From: Bacilli bacterium
GTDB lineage: Bacteria; Bacillota_I; Bacilli_A; RF39; UBA660
Direction: 5' to 3'
Assembly (NCBI GenBank): GCA_028685445.1
Contig: JAQUDY010000067.1
Coordinates: 1-6,171 of the forward strand
Length of the DNA: 6,171 nt
Shown: positions 6,154 through 6,171 of the stretch, one piece after another
How positions within the stretch are numbered: position 1 is the stretch's first letter
How the letters are laid out: every line of letters begins with the position of its first letter
Notes under the pieces: model-generated
Databases searched by the model: none
What the model was told of the DNA's origin: nothing
What the model saw: only the letters and a program-made list of their open reading frames with translations
Made by a program: the position numbers and the translations under genes

Positions 6154-6171
6154 CTCCCAGTAAACTTCAGA

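Overview
This window is AT-rich (about 30% GC by eye) and densely packed. Every supported gene lies on the minus strand, so transcription runs from position 6171 towards 1. Most genes carry strong Shine-Dalgarno sequences (AAGGAGG-type or GGTGA-type), neighbours overlap or sit within about 35 bases of each other, tryptophan is written TGG, and one gene ends in TGA. This fits a low-GC Gram-positive bacterium (Firmicutes/Bacilli-like, perhaps a gut lineage) that uses the standard bacterial code rather than the Mycoplasma code. The organism assignment is inference from composition and gene content only.

In transcription order the window holds: a small lysine-rich protein I do not recognise (6153-5803, possibly starting beyond the edge); a two-helix PrgI/VirB3-like membrane protein (5786-5466); a TraC-like protein matching the first part of a VirB4 N-terminal domain (5485-4925); a VirB4-type ATPase with intact Walker motifs (4932-3142); a secreted protein carrying an M23 endopeptidase and a phage-tail-type lysozyme domain (3121-1061); two small single-helix anchored proteins that resemble VirB8/NTF2-like components (1051-542 and 540-52); and the first six codons of one more gene (18-1).

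Together these look like the core of a Gram-positive type IV secretion (conjugation-type) system. The PrgI-like protein and the VirB4 ATPase, split here over two genes, would form the inner-membrane motor. The M23/lysozyme protein is the VirB1-like wall hydrolase that opens peptidoglycan. The two anchored proteins are candidate VirB8-type scaffold subunits on the outer face of the membrane. A VirD4/TcpA coupling protein, a VirB6-like channel protein and a relaxase are not in the window, so it cannot be decided whether this is a mobile element or a resident secretion system.

The points most worth a second look are the secreted hydrolase, with its large unrecognised N-terminal region and twelve cysteines all after the signal peptide, the tandem VirB8-like pair, and the unidentified lysine-rich protein. 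No RNA gene, CRISPR array, insertion sequence, clear terminator or promoter was found, and no gene-free stretch exceeds about 35 bases.
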